From Duganella alba (GTDB taxonomy: Bacteria; Pseudomonadota; Gammaproteobacteria; Burkholderiales; Burkholderiaceae_D), in the NCBI RefSeq assembly GCF_009674495.1, contig NZ_WKJN01000012.1:99637-163636 (forward strand): a DNA stretch of 64,000 nt, given 5' to 3'. Of this stretch, positions 53,419-61,794 are shown piece after piece. Made by a program: the position numbers and the translations under genes. Positions within the stretch are counted from its first letter, which is position 1; every line of letters starts with the position of its first letter. The notes under the pieces were generated by a model. It was not told the DNA's origin and made no database searches. It was given only the letters and a program-made list of their open reading frames with translations.

Positions 53419-54144
53419 ATGGTGTTCCGCTTTAAATTGATTCCTTTCATCGCCACCGTGCTGGTCGTGGCGTTGGGCATACAGCTCGGCAACTGGCAGG
53501 AGCGCCGCGCTGCCGAGAAAATCGCGCTGCAAGGCCGGCTGGCCGACGGCGCCGCCGCCGCGCCGCTGGTGCTGGACGGCGTGCCGCAAGCCGCCGACGC
53601 GGTGGCCTGGCGTCGCATCACCGTCACTGGCGAGTTCGTGCGCAACTGGCCGGTCTATCTCGACAACCGCCCATACCAGGGCCGGGCCGGATTCTATTTG
53701 CTGATGCCGTTTAAAATAGCGGGATCGAACATGCACGTGCTGGTGGCGCGCGGTTGGCTGCCGCGCGATCCGGCGGTGCGCGACAAGCTGCCGGCCTACG
53801 CCACGCCGGATGGCACGGTCACCCTGCAGGGCGTGGCGCGCCTGAACGCCGGCCATGTGATGGAACTGGGCAGCACGCAACCGCTGGCGCCCAACGCCAT
53901 CGTGCAGAACGCCGATCCGCTGCAACTGGCCAGGGACAGCGGCCTGACCATGCAGCCGTTCGTGGTGGAGCAGGCCGGGCCGGCGCAGCCGTCGGGCGAC
54001 GATGCGCGGATGGTGCGCGACTGGCCGGCGCCGTCGCTGGGCGTGGAAAAACATCAGGGCTATGCCTTCCAGTGGTACGTACTGTCGGCGATGGCGGTTA
54101 TCTTTTTTGTAGTGAATGGATTCAGACGTGGAAAAACCAAATAA
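53419..54144 (+). CDS. SURF1-family oxidase assembly protein
   Basis: The 241-aa protein has TM helices at both ends ('LIPFIATVLVVALGIQLGNWQ' and 'YVLSAMAVIFFVVNGFRRGK') with a periplasmic domain between. 'YLDNRPYQGRAGFYLLMPFKI' and 'VLVARGWLPRDPA' are SURF1 signatures. In Paracoccus SURF1 binds heme a and helps insert it into subunit I. The start ATG has no strong ribosome site. Its last 29 bp overlap the next gene. Confidence 0.92.
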   Translation: MVFRFKLIPFIATVLVVALGIQLGNWQERRAAEKIALQGRLADGAAAAPLVLDGVPQAADAVAWRRITVTGEFVRNWPVYLDNRPYQGRAGFYLLMPFKIAGSNMHVLVARGWLPRDPAVRDKLPAYATPDGTVTLQGVARLNAGHVMELGSTQPLAPNAIVQNADPLQLARDSGLTMQPFVVEQAGPAQPSGDDARMVRDWPAPSLGVEKHQGYAFQWYVLSAMAVIFFVVNGFRRGKTK

Positions 54145-54739
54145 TCGCGGCCGCTGGAAGCTGTTGCTGGTGCTGGCCGTGTGCGCGGCGCCGCTGATTG
54201 CGTCATACTTCACGTACTACGTGATCAAGCCAAAGGGCGGGGAAACCAATTACGGCGCGCTGATCGATCCGCGCGCATACCCGATTCCGGCCATGGCCAG
54301 CACCACGCTGGACGGCAAGCCGGCCCGGCTGGAAGATTACAAGGGCAAGTGGATCATGTTGAAAGTCGGTCCGTCCGACTGCCAGCAGGCGTGCCAGGAC
54401 CAGCTGTTCGCCATGCGCCAGCTGCGCACCATGCAGGGCAAGGAGATGGAGCGCATCGAGCGCGTGTGGCTGATCACCGACGAGCAGCCGCTGGAAACCA
54501 TGCTGCTGCGCGTGAACGACGGCACCCGCATGCTGCGCGCGCCGGCCGGCGTGGTGGAGAAGTGGCTGCCGCTGGAGGCGGGCGTGGCGGACCAGGCGTC
54601 CGAGCATGTGTATCTGATCGACCCGCTGGGCAATCTGATGATGCGCTTCCCGAAAGGCGCCGTGTCCAGCGATGTGGATAAGGTCAAGCGGGTCCACAAG
54701 GACATCACGAAATTGTTGAAGGCTTCGGCCATAGGTTAA
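54116..54739 (+). CDS. Membrane-anchored SCO/thioredoxin-like oxidase assembly protein
   Basis: The 207-aa protein has one N-terminal TM helix ('LLLVLAVCAAPLIASYFTYYV') and a thioredoxin-like domain. It carries Cys-x3-Cys ('SDCQQACQD' near 90), as in copper chaperones of the SCO family. The usual downstream His eight residues before the final Asp of the motif is not in place ('QASEHVYLID' has His at a different spacing), so copper binding may differ. It could start at GTG 54128 instead. It overlaps SURF1 and ends 4 bp before ctaA. Confidence 0.75.
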   Translation: MDSDVEKPNNRGRWKLLLVLAVCAAPLIASYFTYYVIKPKGGETNYGALIDPRAYPIPAMASTTLDGKPARLEDYKGKWIMLKVGPSDCQQACQDQLFAMRQLRTMQGKEMERIERVWLITDEQPLETMLLRVNDGTRMLRAPAGVVEKWLPLEAGVADQASEHVYLIDPLGNLMMRFPKGAVSSDVDKVKRVHKDITKLLKASAIG

Positions 54740-54743
54740 ACGT

Positions 54744-55898
54744 ATGCATCTCACTCTTGCACAAATGGCGATTACGGCACTGATGATCGCGCTGCTGCCG
54801 GCCACCATCGTCTGGACCTCGTCGGACGCCAACAAGTACCGCAAGCTGGTGTGGGTCAGCGTGTTCCTGACGTTCGATCTGATCGTGTTCGGCGCCTTCA
54901 CGCGCCTGACCGACTCCGGCCTCGGCTGCCCGGACTGGCCGGGCTGCTACGGCGCCGCCAATCCCTTCCTGGCCCACGCGCAGATCGTCGCGGCCGAGGC
55001 GCTGATGCCGACCGGGCCGGTGACCGTGGTCAAGGCCTGGATCGAGATGATCCACCGCTATCTGGCCATGACCATCGGCGTGCTGATCGTGGCGATGATG
55101 GCGCAGTCCTGGTATCAGTGGCGCAAGACCAGGCGCGCCGAGTACGCGCCATGGCTGCCGACGGCGCTGTTCTTCTTTGTCTGCCTGCAGGGCGCGTTCG
55201 GCGCCTGGACCGTGACGCTGAAGCTGCAGCCGGTGATCGTCACCATCCATCTGCTGCTGGGTATGGGCCTGCTGTCGATGCTGGTGTGGTACGGCGGCCG
55301 CCAGAATCATCTGCATGCGCCGCGCACGGTGGTCAGCGCCTCGCCGCCGGCCATGCGCAACATCCGCATCCTGGCCGGCGTGGCCGCCGCGCTGCTGCTG
55401 GTGCAGCTGGCGCTGGGCGGCTGGACCAGCACCAACTACGCCACGCTGGCGTGCACCGACTTCCCGCTGTGCGGCGGCAAGGTGATTCCCGACATGGACT
55501 TCGAACATGGCTTCACGCTGTGGCGCGAGCTGGGAAAGACGGCCACTGGCCACTACCTGCCGTTTTCGGCGCTGACGGCGATTCACTGGGTGCACCGCAA
55601 TTTCGGCATCCTTGTCGCGCTGGTGGCGGGCTATGCCGCGTGGCGCGCCTGGGGCCATGACGTGCTGCATAAAACCGCCCGCAACATCGCCCTGGCGCTG
55701 GCGGCGCAGATCGTCACCGGCGTGGCGACCATCTACCTGAGCTTCCCGCTGACCATCGCGGTTCTGCATAACGCCGGGGCGGCGCTGCTCGTCCTGTTGC
55801 TGACCATGTTAAACTACAAGGCTAAGTACCAGTACGACATTGCTAAAAAGGCAGCCTCGGGCGCCGCGCATCCTCCCTCGTCGACGGTACGGCATTGA
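54744..55898 (+). CDS. ctaA: Heme A synthase
   Basis: This 384-aa COX15-type membrane enzyme oxidises heme O to heme A. It has eight TM helices and conserved heme-ligand regions '[16 protein letters not shown]' (near 95), '[15 protein letters not shown]' (near 170), '[14 protein letters not shown]' (near 280) and '[15 protein letters not shown]' (near 343). A Cys pair is seen in '[11 protein letters not shown]'. It starts 4 bp after the SCO-like gene and is followed by ctaB after 13 bp. Confidence 0.94.
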   Translation: MHLTLAQMAITALMIALLPATIVWTSSDANKYRKLVWVSVFLTFDLIVFGAFTRLTDSGLGCPDWPGCYGAANPFLAHAQIVAAEALMPTGPVTVVKAWIEMIHRYLAMTIGVLIVAMMAQSWYQWRKTRRAEYAPWLPTALFFFVCLQGAFGAWTVTLKLQPVIVTIHLLLGMGLLSMLVWYGGRQNHLHAPRTVVSASPPAMRNIRILAGVAAALLLVQLALGGWTSTNYATLACTDFPLCGGKVIPDMDFEHGFTLWRELGKTATGHYLPFSALTAIHWVHRNFGILVALVAGYAAWRAWGHDVLHKTARNIALALAAQIVTGVATIYLSFPLTIAVLHNAGAALLVLLLTMLNYKAKYQYDIAKKAASGAAHPPSSTVRH

Positions 55899-55911
55899 AA
55901 AAGTTGCACTC

Positions 55912-56808
55912 ATGACCACGCAAACCGTAACCATCAAACATCCGAACCGCGCCTCGCAATTCTGGGCGCTGACCAAACCGCGCGTCACCATGATGGCGGT
56001 GTTCTGTGCCGTCATCGGCATGTTCCTTGGCACCTCGGAAGGTTTGCCGGATTGGCATCTGGTGCTGTACGCAACGGTCGGCATCTGGCTGCTGACGGGG
56101 GCGGCGTTTGCGGTCAACTGTCTGGCCGAGCGCGAGATTGACGCGCGCATGGCGCGCACCGCGCGCCGGCCGATGGCGCTGGGCGACATCAGCGTCACGC
56201 AGACGGTGATCTTTGCGCTGGTGATCGGCGGCGCCGGCATGTGGGTGCTGAATACCCTGGTCAATCCGCTGACCATGTGGCTGACCTTCGTCACCTTTCT
56301 TGGCTACGCCATCATCTACACCATGATTCTGAAGCCGGCGACGCCGCAGAACATCGTCATCGGCGGCCTGTCGGGCGCGATGCCGCCGGCCTTGGGCTGG
56401 GCGGCGGTGGCCAACGACGTGCCGATGGAGGCGTGGCTGCTGGTGATGATCATCTTCGTCTGGACGCCGCCGCATTTCTGGGCGCTGGCGCTGTACCGCC
56501 GCGACGACTACGCGCGTTCCGGGCTGCCGATGCTGCCGGTCACGCACGGCATGAAATTCACCCAATTCCACGTCTGGCTGTACTCGATCGCGCTGGCGGC
56601 GACGACGCTGCTGCCGTACGCGGTACAAATGAGCGGCCTGATCTACCTGGTTAGCGCCATCATCCTGAACGCCATGTTCCTGCATCACTCGTGGAAGATC
56701 TACCGCCACTACACCGACCTGATCGCCCGCAAAGCCTTCACCTGGTCCATCATCTACCTCGGCTTGCTGTTCCTGGCCCTGCTGGTCGATCACTACATCA
56801 AAATCTAA
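55912..56808 (+). CDS. ctaB: Protoheme IX farnesyltransferase (heme O synthase)
   Basis: This 298-aa UbiA-superfamily enzyme adds the farnesyl group to heme B, using the product of ispA. It has the Asp-rich motif '[19 protein letters not shown]' near 67 and the second motif '[16 protein letters not shown]' near 195, with about eight TM helices. ATG 55912 is chosen; the in-frame extension of 24 codons is not supported. Together with ctaA it supplies heme A for the oxidase encoded upstream. Confidence 0.95.
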   Translation: MTTQTVTIKHPNRASQFWALTKPRVTMMAVFCAVIGMFLGTSEGLPDWHLVLYATVGIWLLTGAAFAVNCLAEREIDARMARTARRPMALGDISVTQTVIFALVIGGAGMWVLNTLVNPLTMWLTFVTFLGYAIIYTMILKPATPQNIVIGGLSGAMPPALGWAAVANDVPMEAWLLVMIIFVWTPPHFWALALYRRDDYARSGLPMLPVTHGMKFTQFHVWLYSIALAATTLLPYAVQMSGLIYLVSAIILNAMFLHHSWKIYRHYTDLIARKAFTWSIIYLGLLFLALLVDHYIKI

Positions 56809-56938
56809 CGCAACGCAGCTCCTTCAAGGCTCTTTTTGAGGGGGCTCCGTGGAGACTGCTTCCTTGGCGGCCATGCCACAGGTATTCGGAGTCATTGATT
56901 GCGGTACGAATCTTTTCTTTAGCGTCGCTTTCATTCAT
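56798..56938 (-). pseudogene. Remnant of a small helical gene (46-codon open frame)
   Basis: A 46-codon frame starts at ATG 56938 with a strong GGAGG 5 bases upstream. Its first 21 residues ('MNESDAKEKIRTAINDSEYLW') look like the N-terminus of a small winged-helix-like protein. The rest ('GRQGSSLHGAPSKRALKEL') does not. One frame over, the following bases read 'GMAAKEAVSTEPPQKEP', which looks like a plausible continuation, so a frameshift or small indel may have broken the gene. It overlaps the ctaB end by 11 bp. I cannot confirm expression. Confidence 0.35.
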
Positions 56939-57012
56939 GATGGCCTCCATGCGCGGTATCATGCTGTTAGACCTGCCTCAGCAGACCCAGTTCAACTGAA
57001 AGACCTATCTCG

Positions 57013-57606
57013 ATGAAAAAAGTTCTCGCCTTTGCTTTGATCGCTGTTTCCCTATTGGCCGGTTGCGGCGAGAAGAAGGCGGAGGCGCCGAAGGTGGCGT
57101 TTCAGAGTACCGATCTGACCGGCGCTTCGTTCGCCAGGGACTTCGCGCTGACCGACCACAACGGCAAGCCGCGCACCATGGCGGACTTCAAGGGCAAGGC
57201 GGTGATCATGTTCTTCGGCTATACCCAGTGCCCGGACGTGTGCCCGACCACCATGGCTGAAATGTCCGAAGTGATGAAACAGCTCGGCCCGCAGGCCGAC
57301 CAGGTGCAGGTGCTGTTCGTTACCATCGATCCCGAGCGCGATACGCAGAAGCTGCTGTCCGAATACGTGCCGGCCTTCGACAAGCGCTTCCTCGGCCTGT
57401 ACGGCACGCCGGAACAGACCGCCGCCGTCGGCAAGGAATTCAAGGTGATGTACAACAAGGTGCCGGGCACCACGCCGGGCAGCTATTCGATGGACCACAC
57501 CGCCGCCAGCTATGTGTTCGACAAGCAGGGCAAGATCCGCCTGCTGCTGCGTCCGGGCCAGCCTACCAGCTTCACCGTGCATGACCTGAAACTGCTGTTG
57601 TCCTGA
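57013..57606 (+). CDS. SCO1/SenC-family copper chaperone lipoprotein
   Basis: The 197-aa protein begins with a lipoprotein signal (Leu-Leu-Ala-Gly-Cys at 15-19). The SCO domain follows, with the copper pair Cys-Pro-Asp-Val-Cys-Pro near 76-81 and the His ligand in 'SMDHTAASYVFD' near 163. It delivers copper to the CuA site of subunit II at the outer face of the inner membrane. It completes the assembly set (CtaG, SURF1, SCO-like, CtaA, CtaB). Confidence 0.94.
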   Translation: MKKVLAFALIAVSLLAGCGEKKAEAPKVAFQSTDLTGASFARDFALTDHNGKPRTMADFKGKAVIMFFGYTQCPDVCPTTMAEMSEVMKQLGPQADQVQVLFVTIDPERDTQKLLSEYVPAFDKRFLGLYGTPEQTAAVGKEFKVMYNKVPGTTPGSYSMDHTAASYVFDKQGKIRLLLRPGQPTSFTVHDLKLLLS

Positions 57607-57620
57607 TCCCCGGAGAGCGT

Positions 57621-58673
57621 ATGCAACAACGCTTCCAGCCCTTCACCCGCCTGGCCGCCGTCATCCTGCTGGTGATCGGCTGTCTGGCCGTGCTGCGGCC
57701 GTTCCTGGCGGCGATCTTGTTTGCCGCCGCCATCAGCATCTCCAGCTGGCCGCTGTATTTGCGCCTGCTGGCGCGCCTGAAGCAGCGCCGCACCATCGCC
57801 GCGCTGGTGATGAGCATCGGCCTGACCTTGCTGATCATCGTGCCGCTGACGCTGGTGACCTGGAACATCGCCGATAACGCCTCCTCCTACTACGACCAGA
57901 TCAAGGCCAGCCTCGACAGCGGCACGCTGGACCCGCCGCTGTGGCTGAAAGACATTCCGCTGGTCGGCGAAATGGTCGACAGCTATCTGCGCAAGCTGCT
58001 GCACAGCCGCGAGGAACTGCTCAACGTCGCCAAGAACCTGCTGGAGCCGGGACGCCGCCTGCTGCTCGGCGGCGGCATGGTGCTGGGCTCGGGCGTGGCG
58101 CAGGTCAGCCTGGCGGTGTTCGTCAGCTTCTTCCTGTACCGCGACGGCCAGGCCATCCTGCAGGCGCTGGCCACCGGCATGGACAAGCTGATCGGTGAAC
58201 AAAGCATCACCGTGGCCGACACCGTCAGCCGCACCGTGCGCGGCGTGATGTACGGCATCCTCGGCACCGCGCTGGCGCAGGCGGTGGTGGCCGCCATCGG
58301 CTTTTTGATCGCCGGCGTGCCGGCGGTGGCGCTGATGTCGGTCGCCACCTTCCTGTTCTCGCTGATACCGGTCGGGCCGCCGCTGATCTGGGGCGGCGCC
58401 ACCATCTGGCTGTTCAACCAGGGCGACACCGGCTGGGCCATCTTCATGTTCATCTGGGGCATGTTCGTCATCAGCGGCGTCGACAACGTGGTCAAGCCGG
58501 TGCTGATCTCGCGCGGCAGCAGCCTGCCGTTCATCCTGGTGCTGCTGGGCGTGATGGGCGGCGTGCTGGCGTTCGGCTTCGTCGGCCTGTTCATCGGCCC
58601 GACCTTGCTGGCGGTAGGTTTGGGCCTGCTGCGCAACTGGACCGGCCACCAGCTGGAAAGCAAGCCTCAGTAA
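57621..58673 (+). CDS. AI-2E-family (PerM/YdiK-type) transporter
   Basis: The 350-aa membrane protein has about seven TM helices and a central soluble loop (about 70-150). The C-terminal block 'FVISGVDNVVKPVLISRGSSLPFILVLLGVMGGVLAFGFVGLFIGP' is highly characteristic of the AI-2E/PurR-regulated permease-like family. Substrates are known for few members, so function is not assigned. Ribosome site GGAG precedes ATG 57621. It overlaps the convergent binding-protein gene by 7 bp. Confidence 0.9.
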   Translation: MQQRFQPFTRLAAVILLVIGCLAVLRPFLAAILFAAAISISSWPLYLRLLARLKQRRTIAALVMSIGLTLLIIVPLTLVTWNIADNASSYYDQIKASLDSGTLDPPLWLKDIPLVGEMVDSYLRKLLHSREELLNVAKNLLEPGRRLLLGGGMVLGSGVAQVSLAVFVSFFLYRDGQAILQALATGMDKLIGEQSITVADTVSRTVRGVMYGILGTALAQAVVAAIGFLIAGVPAVALMSVATFLFSLIPVGPPLIWGGATIWLFNQGDTGWAIFMFIWGMFVISGVDNVVKPVLISRGSSLPFILVLLGVMGGVLAFGFVGLFIGPTLLAVGLGLLRNWTGHQLESKPQ

Positions 58674-59461
58674 TTCAGCAGCCGGGCCGCCAGCTCGGCG
58701 TTGAGGTGACGCTCGAAGATGCGCTTCAGCGTGCCGTCCTCGCGCATGGCGCGGATGGTCTGGCTGAAGCGTTCCGCCGTCGCCTCGTCGACGTGCTGGC
58801 GCGACAGGATCAGGCCGCCGATCACGCTGTCCTTGGGCGGCGCCCAGTCCATCACGCGCAGCGGCGTCGGCGGTTTTTCCTGCTTCAGCTGATACCAGCC
58901 CGAGCTGATCGACATCATTGCCTGCACCCGTCCGACCTTGAACAGCCGCAGCAGGGCAGGGTAGTCGGCCGCCTCGTAGACCCGGCCCTGCGCGCGCAGC
59001 TGCGTCAGCCAGGCGTCGTAGAATTTACCGTGACGGAAGGATTTGATGACGCCGATGCGCAGGCCATGGTCGGCCGTGAAGTCGTCGATGCTGCGCACCT
59101 CGGCCGGCACATTCTGGTGCAGCAGCACGTAGTTGCGTTCCGACAGATAGGGAATCACGCGGCCGAACTTCTCGCGTTCCGGCGTGGACACCGTCGACAC
59201 CGACATGTCGATGTTCCCGCCATTCATGCCGGCCCAGATGCGCACGCGCGAATCGGTGGTTGGCTCGATGGTGCAGCCCATGCGGCGCGCCACTTCGTCG
59301 ACCACCTCCTTGTCGATGCCGGTCCAGCTGCCGTCGGCCGCCTTGTAGTAGAGCGCGCCGTATTCGTAGAAGGCGCTGCGCAGGTGGCCGCAGTCGCCGT
59401 GCGCGCCGGCCGTGCCCGTCAGGCACAGCAGCGCGGCACACAGGATAAGCCTGGCTAGCAT
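58667..59461 (-). CDS. Periplasmic solute-binding protein, family 3
   Basis: The 264-aa protein has a signal peptide ('ARLILCAALLCLTGTAGAHG', cleavage near 20). An SBP_bac_3 domain follows ('YYKAADGSWTGIDKEVVDEVARRMG', 'IDMSVSTVSTPEREKFGRVIPYLSERNYVL'), ending 'LKRIFERHLNAELAARLLNY'. It would bind an amino acid or similar ligand in the periplasm, but no ABC permease genes are adjacent, so it may act as a sensor or orphan. ATG 59461 follows AGGGGGAGACC, and the CorC/HlyC gene lies 34 bp upstream in the same direction. Confidence 0.85.
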   Translation of the reverse strand: MLARLILCAALLCLTGTAGAHGDCGHLRSAFYEYGALYYKAADGSWTGIDKEVVDEVARRMGCTIEPTTDSRVRIWAGMNGGNIDMSVSTVSTPEREKFGRVIPYLSERNYVLLHQNVPAEVRSIDDFTADHGLRIGVIKSFRHGKFYDAWLTQLRAQGRVYEAADYPALLRLFKVGRVQAMMSISSGWYQLKQEKPPTPLRVMDWAPPKDSVIGGLILSRQHVDEATAERFSQTIRAMREDGTLKRIFERHLNAELAARLLNY

Positions 59462-59495
59462 GGTCTCCCCCTGGCGCCGCCTGGGGGCGCCTTTA

Positions 59496-60833
59496 TCAGT
59501 CCTGGTCGGCGTTGTCCTCGGTGTCATCCTTGGGGATGACCTTCACCAGCAGGATACGCGGGCCGTTCATTTTCTTGGCGACGATGTCGAAATGGCGGAA
59601 GCTGATGCGCTGTCCCTGTTTCGGGATGTCGCCGAGCTTGAGCATCAGCAGGCCGCCCACCGATTCTACCTCTTCCAGGCCCAGTTCCTCATTTTCAATG
59701 TCGATGCCCAGCGTGCGTTCGAGCGAGAAGATCGGCAGGCTGGCCTTGCCGATCAGCGTGCCGTCCGGCTGCTTGAGCCAGTCGTTCTCGTTGAGGCGGA
59801 ATTCGTCGTGGATCTCGCCGACCATCGCGCCGAGCAGATTGTCCAGCGTGATGAAGCCGACCGGGCGCTTGCCCTTTTCGCCGATCAGGGCGAAGTGCGG
59901 CGCGCCGTCGCGGAAGCGGCGGAACTGTTCCAGCGCCGCGGTGCGGGCGGAAATCGTCTCGACCGGACGCAGGAAGGGCACCAGGTCGGTGACCTGGCGG
60001 CCGGACTGCATGGCGAAGAACAGGTCTTTCAGGTGCACCACGCCGAGCACGGTGTCGCCGTCCTTGTCGTAGTAGGGATAGCGGCTGAAGCGGTTGCGCA
60101 GCATGGTGTCGAGGTTGTCCTTCAGCGAGCGGGTGGCGTGCAGGCTGATCACCTCGTTGATCGGACGCATCAGGTCGGACACGGCCAGGTCGCTGAAATC
60201 CAGCGAGTGCGCCAGGATGTTGCGCTCGTCCTGGTTGAATTTTTCGCCCGGCTGGCTGGTGCGCAGGATCAGCTTCAGTTCATCGACCGAATAGTGGCTG
60301 TCGTGGCCGCCCTTGCCGGACAGGCCGGCCAGCCCCAGCACCATGTTGGCGCTGGCGTTCAGCACCCAGATGAACGGGTACATGGCCCAGTAGAAGCCGT
60401 ACAGCGGCAGCGCGCTCCACAGGCCGACCACTTCGGGCATGCGGATCGCCAGCGATTTCGGCGCCAGTTCGCCGACCACGATGTGCAGGAAGGAGATCAC
60501 GCCGAACGCGAACACGAAGGCGATGCCGTGCACCAGCTCCGGCGAGGTGATGCCGATAAAGGTCAGCAGCGGTTCCAGCAGGCCGGCGAAGGCCGGCTCG
60601 CCGACCCAGCCCAGGCCCAGCGAGGCCAGCGTGATGCCCAGCTGGCAGGCGGACAGGTAAGCGTCCAGCTCGCCGTGGACTTTGCCGAGGATGCGCCCCT
60701 GTATTCCCTTGGTCTTGGCGATCGCGCGAACGCGCGTTTTTCGCAGAGTGACGATGCCGAATTCGGCAGCGACGAAGAAACCGTTCAAAGCAACCAGGAA
60801 GATGGCGAGAACGACAAGCAGGAAGTTTTGCAT
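59496..60833 (-). CDS. CorC/HlyC-type (hemolysin-family) CBS-domain membrane protein
   Basis: The 445-aa protein has an N-terminal CNNM/DUF21 membrane domain (about 1-190, 'LNGFFVAAEFGIVTLRKTR', 'QLGITLASLGLGWVGEP', 'VVGELAPKSLAIR'). A pair of CBS domains (about 205-330) and a C-terminal CorC_HlyC domain (about 345-435) follow. Relatives are implicated in Mg2+/Co2+ efflux or resistance. The 'hemolysin' name is historical. It is the first gene of a two-gene minus-strand unit with the binding protein. Confidence 0.92.
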   Translation of the reverse strand: MQNFLLVVLAIFLVALNGFFVAAEFGIVTLRKTRVRAIAKTKGIQGRILGKVHGELDAYLSACQLGITLASLGLGWVGEPAFAGLLEPLLTFIGITSPELVHGIAFVFAFGVISFLHIVVGELAPKSLAIRMPEVVGLWSALPLYGFYWAMYPFIWVLNASANMVLGLAGLSGKGGHDSHYSVDELKLILRTSQPGEKFNQDERNILAHSLDFSDLAVSDLMRPINEVISLHATRSLKDNLDTMLRNRFSRYPYYDKDGDTVLGVVHLKDLFFAMQSGRQVTDLVPFLRPVETISARTAALEQFRRFRDGAPHFALIGEKGKRPVGFITLDNLLGAMVGEIHDEFRLNENDWLKQPDGTLIGKASLPIFSLERTLGIDIENEELGLEEVESVGGLLMLKLGDIPKQGQRISFRHFDIVAKKMNGPRILLVKVIPKDDTEDNADQD

Positions 60834-60928
60834 AGGGGCCGAGCGGCGATTTACGTTGTTGAAACCTCCATCTTAGCTGACTGCGCGTTTGCGCAGCGCA
60901 AATTCCAGTACTTTCCTAAGCGAAACTT

Positions 60929-60953
60929 AAGCCAGGATAAGGCTTCCTGGCTT
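60929..60953 (-). terminator. Hairpin downstream of the unrecognised operon
   Basis: AAGCCAGGA (60929-60937) and TCCTGGCTT (60945-60953) form a 9-bp stem with a 7-base loop. It lies 10 bp beyond the stop of the minus-strand gene at 60964 and before the CorC/HlyC gene. Only a short T-run (TTAAGTTT) follows in the transcribed direction, so termination may be partial. Confidence 0.5.
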
Positions 60954-60963
60954 GTCCCCTGGA

Positions 60964-61794
60964 TCAGCGTACCGGGTTGAGCAGCGCCGGCTGGCCGAAT
61001 TCCACCAGCTTGGCGTTGGACTTGCTGAAGTAGTCGCTCCAGAACGCCTGGAGGGACTGCATGGTTTTCGGATCGCGGTAGCTCTTGCCGTTCGCTGCCT
61101 CGTCGGCCAGCAGGCCGGCGCCGATGACATAGACGCGCGCGCCGCCGAAGTCGGCCAGCAGGTGGTTATCTTCGACCGTGCGCAATTCCTTGGCGGGCGC
61201 GATATTGCGCACCGACTTGCCCTGCTCGGCGTAGAAGTTGGCGACCGACGAGTTCTCCAGCATGTCGGACACGACCAGCACGATCTTGTCCTGCGCCGCC
61301 GACTGCTTGATGACGCTGGAGATCGCCTTCAGGCTGGCGTAGATGTCGGACTTGGCGATGTTGCTGCTGGTGCCCTGGTAGGCGGCGCGCAATGCCTGTC
61401 CGGCCGCTTGCGCGGCCTGCTGCGGCTGACGTTGCTGGCATTGATCCAGCTTGGTCAGCACCGGCTTGGCGATGTCGTTGCGCACCTCGGCCGGCAGCGG
61501 CGATTCCAGCTTGCCGGACGCCAGCACCTCGGTGTAGTGGCCCTGGGTGTAGGCCGAGAACACGACCACGCTGAAGCTGCTGCCGGCGACCAGGAACGGC
61601 TTGACGTTGTTGGCCACCGACTGCTGCAGCGCCGGGCTGAGCGGCGTGGTCTGGTCGACCACCACCAGCAGCTCGCGCGCGGTGGGCGGGAACGGCGGCA
61701 ATTGTTTGTCCTGGCAACTGCGGACGGCGTCCGTGTTGCCGGCCAGCGCGGCGCCGGCGAGGCAGAATTGCAGTAGCAGGGCGCTCCACTTCAC
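60964..61794 (-). CDS. Exported von Willebrand A-like protein of unknown function
   Basis: The 276-aa protein has a signal peptide ('SALLLQFCLAGAALAG', cleavage near 19). Its domain resembles a VWA fold: 'LLVVVDQTTPLSP' at the first strand (near 42-54), where a MIDAS Asp would sit, and 'IVLVVSDMLENSS' near 170 where the third MIDAS position would sit. Between them are helices rich in Gln and Ala. I do not recognise a specific family. It overlaps the preceding membrane-protein gene by 4 bp (ATGA), so the two are translationally coupled. A partner role in the envelope is likely. Confidence 0.75.
   Translation of the reverse strand: MKWSALLLQFCLAGAALAGNTDAVRSCQDKQLPPFPPTARELLVVVDQTTPLSPALQQSVANNVKPFLVAGSSFSVVVFSAYTQGHYTEVLASGKLESPLPAEVRNDIAKPVLTKLDQCQQRQPQQAAQAAGQALRAAYQGTSSNIAKSDIYASLKAISSVIKQSAAQDKIVLVVSDMLENSSVANFYAEQGKSVRNIAPAKELRTVEDNHLLADFGGARVYVIGAGLLADEAANGKSYRDPKTMQSLQAFWSDYFSKSNAKLVEFGQPALLNPVR

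Noticed and set aside
59473..59491. GGCGCC inverted repeat between the CorC/HlyC gene and the binding-protein gene, as a terminator
   Set aside because: The stem is 6 bp and is followed in the transcribed direction by the ribosome site of the next gene, not by a T-run.
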